Below, piece after piece: positions 6,889-10,777 of a stretch of DNA of 10,777 nucleotides. A model generated the notes under the pieces. It had not been told where the DNA came from. It saw only the letters and a list, made by a program, of their open reading frames with translations, and searched no databases. Made by a program: the position numbers and the translations under genes. Numbering within the stretch: position 1 is the first letter of the stretch; the number at the start of each line of letters is the position of its first letter. This DNA comes from Granulosicoccus sp964437945 (lineage in GTDB: Bacteria > Pseudomonadota > Gammaproteobacteria > Granulosicoccales > Granulosicoccaceae). Location of the stretch: the NCBI GenBank assembly GCA_964437945.1, contig CAYTJF010000202.1, positions 1 to 10,777 on the forward strand. The letters run 5' to 3'.

Positions 6889-8667
6889 ATGACCAACGAT
6901 CAATTAATCCTCTTCTTTATTCTCTTCACAACAATGTCCTTGTTTGTGTGGAACCGCTGGCGATACGATGTAGTCGCTGGCATGGCATTAATGGCGTGCG
7001 TTTACAGCGGTATAGTTCCAGTTGAAAAAGCATTTGAAGGATTCGCCCATCCAGCAGTCATTACGGTGGCCAGCGTATTGGTAATCAGTCAAGCCCTACA
7101 AAGTTCGGGCATTGTTGAAGTTTTCTTAAGATACCTGGCCTATGCGCGCGGACATATCACCAGTCAAATAGCAGCAAATGCTGGTGTCACCGCCGTTTTG
7201 TCGGCATTTATGAACAATATTGGTGCTTTAGCATTGATGTTGCCGGTGACACTCCGTGATGCACAAAAATCAAAGCGCAACCCGTCAAAACTTTTAATGC
7301 CTCTGTCATTCGCTAGTTTGCTCGGCGGTTTAACCACCCTGATCGGTACGCCACCAAATATTATTATTGCGACATTCAGGGCTAACAACACCGGCGAACC
7401 ATTTTCCATGTTTGATTTCACACCAGTAGGGCTGGTTACAGCCATTGCCGGTGTTGTGTTTATTGTGCTTATTGGCTGGCGATTACTCCCACACAGCAGC
7501 GAAGAAAGTAAGCATGAAACTGATGCGCATTATCAATTTGCGCGCTACATATTTGAATTTCGTGTACCAGAAGAGTCGGCGTTAATTGGAAAAAATGTTG
7601 GGTATATAGAAGAGTTGTGTGAAAAAGATATTTCCGTTACGGCAATTTTTAGAAACGGAAAACGACGCCTGGCTCCATCCAGCTTCGAGCAGCTACGTGC
7701 AGAGGATACTTTAATCATAGAAGGGGAAAGTGAATCTCTACAACCACTTTTGGAAAAACCTGAACTAATAGAAGCAGGTGCAAACAGCGTAGATATGGAA
7801 TGGTTGCGCTCACCTGATGTGCGCGTCATAGAGGCCGTAATGATGCCAAACAGCGTAGTAGAAGGAATCGCTATGCGACAGGCAAGAATACATGAACGTT
7901 TTGGTGTGAACCTACTTGCAATTGCACGCGAAGGCAGGGCATCACGAGCGCTGCTAAAACACCTGCGCTTTAAAACCGGTGACGTTTTGTTATTGCAAGG
8001 TGAGAAAGAGGCATTGAAAATAGTCTGCAAAAATCTGGGATGTCTCGCTATCAAAAACCGGGGAGTCGAGATAAGCCCGGGTCGCGGCGCCGTTGTTACA
8101 CCGTTTGTATTTCTGCTGGGTATTCTTGCATCAGCATTCGGATTAGTACCCGTACAAATTGCATTTACTACCGTAGTTGGCGTGCTCGTAGTAATGCGAC
8201 TGGTGTCGTTGCAGGAGGCTTATAACAGTATAGAGTGGCCAGTTATCGTCCTGCTTGGGTTCTTAATTCCGGTGGGGGAATCCCTTCAGACTACCGATGC
8301 TACATCACTAATTGCAGCCGCAATCACTGGAGTTGCGCATGATGCACCGGTTTGGATGTTGCTGGCAATTTTGATGGTGTGCTCAATGCTATTGTCAGAT
8401 TTGGTACACAACACGCCGACAGCCGTATTAATGGCGCCCATTGCCTTTACCACAGCTGTGAATCTTGGCTACTCAGTCGATGCTTTTCTGATGGCAATAG
8501 CAGTGGGAGCTGCCTCACCTTACCTGACTCCTATTGGGCATCAATCAAACACCCTGGTTATGGGGCCTGGTGGGTACAGTTTTGGTGATTACTGGCGGTT
8601 AGGATTGCCACTTGATATTGTTATCGTCTGCACTGCAGTGCCGATGATTATGTGGGTTTGGCTTTGA
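6889..8667 (+). CDS. SLC13/DASS-family permease with two central RCK-C (TrkA-C) domains
   Basis: A 592-residue inner-membrane protein. Hydrophobic segments occupy residues 1-200 and 402-592; a soluble insert of ~200 residues lies between. The two membrane halves carry matching substrate/Na+ motifs of the divalent-anion:Na+ symporter fold: FMNNIGALALMLP (107-119) with LIGTPPN (151-157), and VHNTPTAVLMAP (506-517) with LTPIGHQSNT (547-555). The insert holds two RCK-C-like units (about 218-290 and 308-385) ending in repeated ...EDTLIIEGE and ...GDVLLLQGE strands; such domains bind small ligands and usually gate transporters. Length is normal for this SLC13 subclass. Substrates of the family are sulfate and di- or tricarboxylates; which one is not readable here. 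The lyase gene follows in the same direction, suggesting joint expression. Shine-Dalgarno is poor. Confidence 0.88.
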   Translation: MTNDQLILFFILFTTMSLFVWNRWRYDVVAGMALMACVYSGIVPVEKAFEGFAHPAVITVASVLVISQALQSSGIVEVFLRYLAYARGHITSQIAANAGVTAVLSAFMNNIGALALMLPVTLRDAQKSKRNPSKLLMPLSFASLLGGLTTLIGTPPNIIIATFRANNTGEPFSMFDFTPVGLVTAIAGVVFIVLIGWRLLPHSSEESKHETDAHYQFARYIFEFRVPEESALIGKNVGYIEELCEKDISVTAIFRNGKRRLAPSSFEQLRAEDTLIIEGESESLQPLLEKPELIEAGANSVDMEWLRSPDVRVIEAVMMPNSVVEGIAMRQARIHERFGVNLLAIAREGRASRALLKHLRFKTGDVLLLQGEKEALKIVCKNLGCLAIKNRGVEISPGRGAVVTPFVFLLGILASAFGLVPVQIAFTTVVGVLVVMRLVSLQEAYNSIEWPVIVLLGFLIPVGESLQTTDATSLIAAAITGVAHDAPVWMLLAILMVCSMLLSDLVHNTPTAVLMAPIAFTTAVNLGYSVDAFLMAIAVGAASPYLTPIGHQSNTLVMGPGGYSFGDYWRLGLPLDIVIVCTAVPMIMWVWL

Positions 8668-8690
8668 TTACGAACCAATGAATAATGATG

Positions 8691-8705
8691 CCTGCAATGG
8701 GCAGG
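8691..8705 (+). other. Small hairpin just after the permease gene
   Basis: CCTGC (8691-8695) pairs with GCAGG (8701-8705) across a five-base loop, followed by TTTCTGTAT. It lies 24 bases past the permease stop and could be a weak terminator or half of a two-hairpin leader with the next element. Confidence 0.35.
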
Positions 8706-8720
8706 TTTCTGTATCATCTA

Positions 8721-8747
8721 AATCCGGAGGAACTGCTCCTCCGGATT
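8721..8747 (+). promoter_or_regulatory. Strong 11-bp hairpin in the leader of the ammonia-lyase gene
   Basis: AATCCGGAGGA (8721-8731) and TCCTCCGGATT (8737-8747) are perfect reverse complements around a five-base loop (ACTGC). No T-run follows, so it is not a standard intrinsic terminator. It ends 15 bases before the lyase ATG at 8763. The left arm contains GGAGG, which is buried in the stem and has no start codon at a usable distance. A role in mRNA stability, partial termination or translational control between permease and lyase is possible. Confidence 0.55.
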
Positions 8748-8762
8748 CCACAGAGAGTAACC

Positions 8763-10007
8763 ATGAAGCACGAAATTCATCGGCCAGAGCAAGGCACCGA
8801 ACGGCCATTTACTTTAGTTGTTAATTCGGCTGCTTCGCGCAAAGCAACCTGGTCGGTAGAGCAAGACGCCATATTAAATGATCAAGCCTTCCAGGAAGCT
8901 TATAACGTAATCCAAACGTGGGATGGATACACACTCACGCCATTGCATTACTTAAATTCATTGGCAAGTGAAGTTGGCGTTGCTTCAATTGCTTATAAGG
9001 ACGAATCAGAGCGGTTTGGTCTGGGCAGTTTCAAAGCCTTGGGTGGAGCATATGCTGTGGCTCGATTGTTACACCGCAAAACACAAGAGCTAGGTAATCA
9101 GAATATATTGATAGCAGATATCGTTAGCCGACGTCATGATGATGTCGTTAGGGATATCACTGTTTGCTGTGCCACAGATGGGAATCACGGTCGTTCAGTC
9201 GCTTGGGGAGCACAGAGATTTGGCTGTAAGTGCGTCATATTTATTCATGCCACTGTTTCTGAAAGTCGAAAACAGGCAATTGAACGCTATGGAGCCGAAG
9301 TACGTCGATGTAAAGGAAACTATGACGACAGCGTCCGAGAAGCACAGACTACTGCAGCTAAGAACAATTGGTTTGTTGTCTCTGACACGTCCTACCCCGG
9401 CTATATGGATGTTCCCAAAGACGTTATGCAGGGCTATGAACTTATGGCGTATGAAGCGTTCGAGCATTTGTCAGAAGCGCCAACGCATATTTTTCTGCAA
9501 ACCGGTGTGGGTGGAATGGCCGCAGCAATTGCAGCACATGCCAAGCGTCGATGGGGTGAAAATCGGCCAATGATTATTCTTGCCGACCCAGATGAATCTG
9601 CTTGCTGGGTAGATAGCTATCGTGCCGAAGAACCTACCGCCGTCTCCGGTGACCTGGATACCCTAATGGCGGGTCTCGCCTGCGGTGAGGTGTCTGCGTT
9701 AGCCTGGATTATCCTGGTTAATCATGCTGATGTCGCCATGTCAGTACCTGATTCGGCAGCAGTAGAAATGATGCGAAGACTCGCCAAACCCAAGTCAGAT
9801 GAAATTCCGATAGTCGCTGGTGAATCTGCCGTAGCCGGACTTGCGGCACTGTTTGCAGCAATGGCAGATAAAGAGGCCGCCGATGTGCTTTCATTGAACA
9901 GTGATTCACGCATTCTCGTGTTCGGTACCGAAGGCGATACCGATGCAGAGCTGTATGAATCGTTAGTTGGCGCTAATGCAGACTCTGTACGGCGTTGTGA
10001 TTTATGA
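8763..10007 (+). CDS. dpaL: Diaminopropionate ammonia-lyase-like PLP enzyme (fold type II)
   Basis: A 414-residue PLP enzyme of the tryptophan-synthase-beta fold, close to E. coli YgeX/DpaL (398 residues). Seen: YKDESERFGLGSFKALGG with the Schiff-base Lys91; ATDGNHGR with Asp139; SDTSYPGY with Asp208; MDVPKDVMQGY (215-225); the phosphate-binding TGVGGMAAA (247-255); MAGLACGE (302-309); and GTEGDTD near the C-terminus. Asp139 and Asp208 match the two acids (Asp120, Asp189) that in E. coli DpaL let the enzyme process both D- and L-2,3-diaminopropionate to pyruvate and two ammonia. The frame is open back to 8685, but that would translate two hairpins and add unconserved residues; ATG 8763, with GAGAG nearby, fits the family. 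It lies 95 bases after the permease. A related beta-substituted amino acid could be the real substrate. Confidence 0.85.
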   Translation: MKHEIHRPEQGTERPFTLVVNSAASRKATWSVEQDAILNDQAFQEAYNVIQTWDGYTLTPLHYLNSLASEVGVASIAYKDESERFGLGSFKALGGAYAVARLLHRKTQELGNQNILIADIVSRRHDDVVRDITVCCATDGNHGRSVAWGAQRFGCKCVIFIHATVSESRKQAIERYGAEVRRCKGNYDDSVREAQTTAAKNNWFVVSDTSYPGYMDVPKDVMQGYELMAYEAFEHLSEAPTHIFLQTGVGGMAAAIAAHAKRRWGENRPMIILADPDESACWVDSYRAEEPTAVSGDLDTLMAGLACGEVSALAWIILVNHADVAMSVPDSAAVEMMRRLAKPKSDEIPIVAGESAVAGLAALFAAMADKEAADVLSLNSDSRILVFGTEGDTDAELYESLVGANADSVRRCDL

Positions 10008-10128
10008 ACAACACACAATACTTCTTAAGGTGCGTTCAACGCTTTCCAGCTGACATTGTCGATAGGGACTAGACTTATGTCTTTGAGATCACCGTAAGTA
10101 GAGATGTGTAAACTAAGCTTTGAGCATG

Positions 10129-10145
10129 TTTTAGCCAGGCTAAAA
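10129..10145. promoter_or_regulatory. Near-perfect palindrome, candidate operator or short bidirectional terminator
   Basis: TTTTAGCC-A-GGCTAAAA is an 8-bp perfect inverted repeat around one central base. As RNA it folds to a 7-bp stem with a three-base loop, with A-rich and T-rich flanks fused into the stem. It lies 122 bases after the lyase stop and 88 bases before the dioxygenase GTG, so it could end the lyase transcript or bind a dimeric regulator of the next gene. Confidence 0.4.
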
Positions 10146-10221
10146 AGATGAGTAAGTACAATCGATTTCCAAAGTTAGATTTGAATTAGTTGAAAACAGT
10201 AGTACAAGTATGGCCACGAAC

Positions 10222-10226
10222 AGGAG
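10222..10226 (+). promoter_or_regulatory. Shine-Dalgarno fixing the GTG start of the dioxygenase gene
   Basis: AGGAG is followed six bases later by GTG at 10233. It is the strongest ribosome site of the plus-strand genes here and makes the GTG start convincing although no ATG is in reach. Confidence 0.8.
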
Positions 10227-10232
10227 ATAAAC

Positions 10233-10777
10233 GTGAACGAAACGCTAACTGAATCTCAAATCGAGTCTTATCATGAAAACGGTTATCTCGTGATTGAAAA
10301 CCATTTGCCCACTAACGTCATGGACAACATACGAACTGAAATTACCCGATTTGAAGATGAATCCCGCGGCATAACAGAATCGAATGATCGTTTAGAACTG
10401 GAGGAGGGGCACAGTCCTGAGCAACCACGAGTCAGGCGAATCAGACTACCGCATAAAATCAGTGATGTTATGCGAGAGCTGATGTATTCAGATTCTATTC
10501 TGGGTCCTGCACGAGACCTGATCGGGCCGAACCTTCGATTGCACACTACTAAACTTAATATGAAATCGGCGGAAAACGGTGCGCCCATTGAATGGCATCA
10601 GGATTACGCATTCTACCCACATACAAACGATGACATTCTCGCCATCGGCGTCATCATTGATGATATGCAAAGCGAAAATGGTCCGTTGATGGTGTATCCG
10701 GGTAGTCACAAAGGTCCGGTTTATGATCATCACGTCGACGGGGTATTCGCTGGCGCTTTTGTACCTAAAGAGGTGGG
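10233..10777 (+). CDS. Phytanoyl-CoA dioxygenase (PhyH) family Fe(II)/2-oxoglutarate oxygenase, 3' truncated by window
   Basis: The frame is open from GTG 10233 to the window end (181 complete codons). The start reads MNETLTESQIESYHENGYLVIEN, the usual PhyH opening helix and GYLVI strand (given here from residues 1-23 in outline: TESQIESYHENGYLVI at 6-21). The facial-triad start is EWHQDYAFYPHTNDD (120-134) with iron ligands His122 and Asp124; the ENGPLMVYPGSHKG block (148-161) is the typical following strand-loop. The distal His and 2-oxoglutarate Arg lie beyond the window. Family members hydroxylate small molecules with O2 and 2-oxoglutarate. It lacks the exact motif of ectoine hydroxylase as I know it, so EctD is not favoured. 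The substrate is unknown; it lies downstream of the lyase but with its own ribosome site and a gap, so co-regulation is uncertain. Confidence 0.85.
   Translation, partial: MNETLTESQIESYHENGYLVIENHLPTNVMDNIRTEITRFEDESRGITESNDRLELEEGHSPEQPRVRRIRLPHKISDVMRELMYSDSILGPARDLIGPNLRLHTTKLNMKSAENGAPIEWHQDYAFYPHTNDDILAIGVIIDDMQSENGPLMVYPGSHKGPVYDHHVDGVFAGAFVPKEV

Larger units (their letters stand above)
10008..10232. other. Intergenic gap between lyase and dioxygenase genes
   Basis: 225 bases with no credible open frame or tRNA. It contains the palindrome at 10129-10145. A TTGAAT / TACAAG pair (16-base spacing, about 10180-10210) is a possible but weak promoter for the next gene. Confidence 0.5.

Noticed and set aside
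7545..8054. 169-codon minus-strand open frame inside the permease gene
   Set aside because: Antisense shadow of the RCK-C region with no domain or ribosome site.
8685..8762. Longer lyase N-terminus from 8685
   Set aside because: It would translate both leader hairpins and adds 26 residues not expected in DpaL.
10283..10588. Minus-strand open frame of about 100 codons
   Set aside because: It lies opposite the PhyH-family gene, whose motifs and ribosome site are clear on the plus strand.

Overview
The window looks like chromosomal DNA of a free-living, moderately AT-rich proteobacterium. GabD reads very like the E. coli-type enzyme, and genes lie close together in short transcription units. 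A gammaproteobacterial, possibly marine, host is my best guess, but no phylogenetic marker or rRNA is present, so this is weak. There are no RNA genes, insertion sequences, phage genes or CRISPR arrays that I can see.

Bases 1-3797 form a tight plus-strand operon for maturation of a molybdenum hydroxylase of the carbon monoxide dehydrogenase (CODH) type. It holds the 3' end of a probable coxG (membrane anchor), coxD (MoxR-type AAA+ ATPase), coxE (VWA/MIDAS protein), a coxF/XdhC-family protein and a mocA-like cofactor cytidylyltransferase. The genes are separated by a few bases or overlap, as expected for translational coupling. The structural subunits (coxM, coxS, coxL) are not in the window and would be expected upstream, so whether the enzyme is a true CODH or another Mo hydroxylase cannot be decided here. 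The coxG end carries six exact copies of a 9-bp repeat encoding Thr-Ser-Asn just before a hydrophobic C-terminal helix.

Bases 3798-6366 hold a short-chain dehydrogenase (plus) converging on gabD, an NADP-type succinate-semialdehyde dehydrogenase (minus). The 172-base gap between their 3' ends contains a previously hidden piece: a 33-codon minus-strand remnant whose ribosome binding site and first ~28 codons are plainly homologous to the start of gabD. It is apparently the leftover of a second, downstream gabD-like copy.

Bases 6367-6888 are a 522-base AT-rich divergent control region with repeated TGAAC half-sites near gabD and a TATAAT box facing the next gene.

Bases 6889-10777 (plus) hold an SLC13/DASS permease with two central RCK-C domains, a PLP-dependent diaminopropionate ammonia-lyase (dpaL-like) preceded by two hairpins, a 225-base gap with a near-perfect palindrome, and the first 181 codons of a phytanoyl-CoA dioxygenase-family Fe(II)/2-oxoglutarate enzyme cut by the window end. 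The permease and lyase may be an uptake-and-deamination unit for an amino acid, with GabD feeding semialdehyde carbon into the TCA cycle. That metabolic link is inference.
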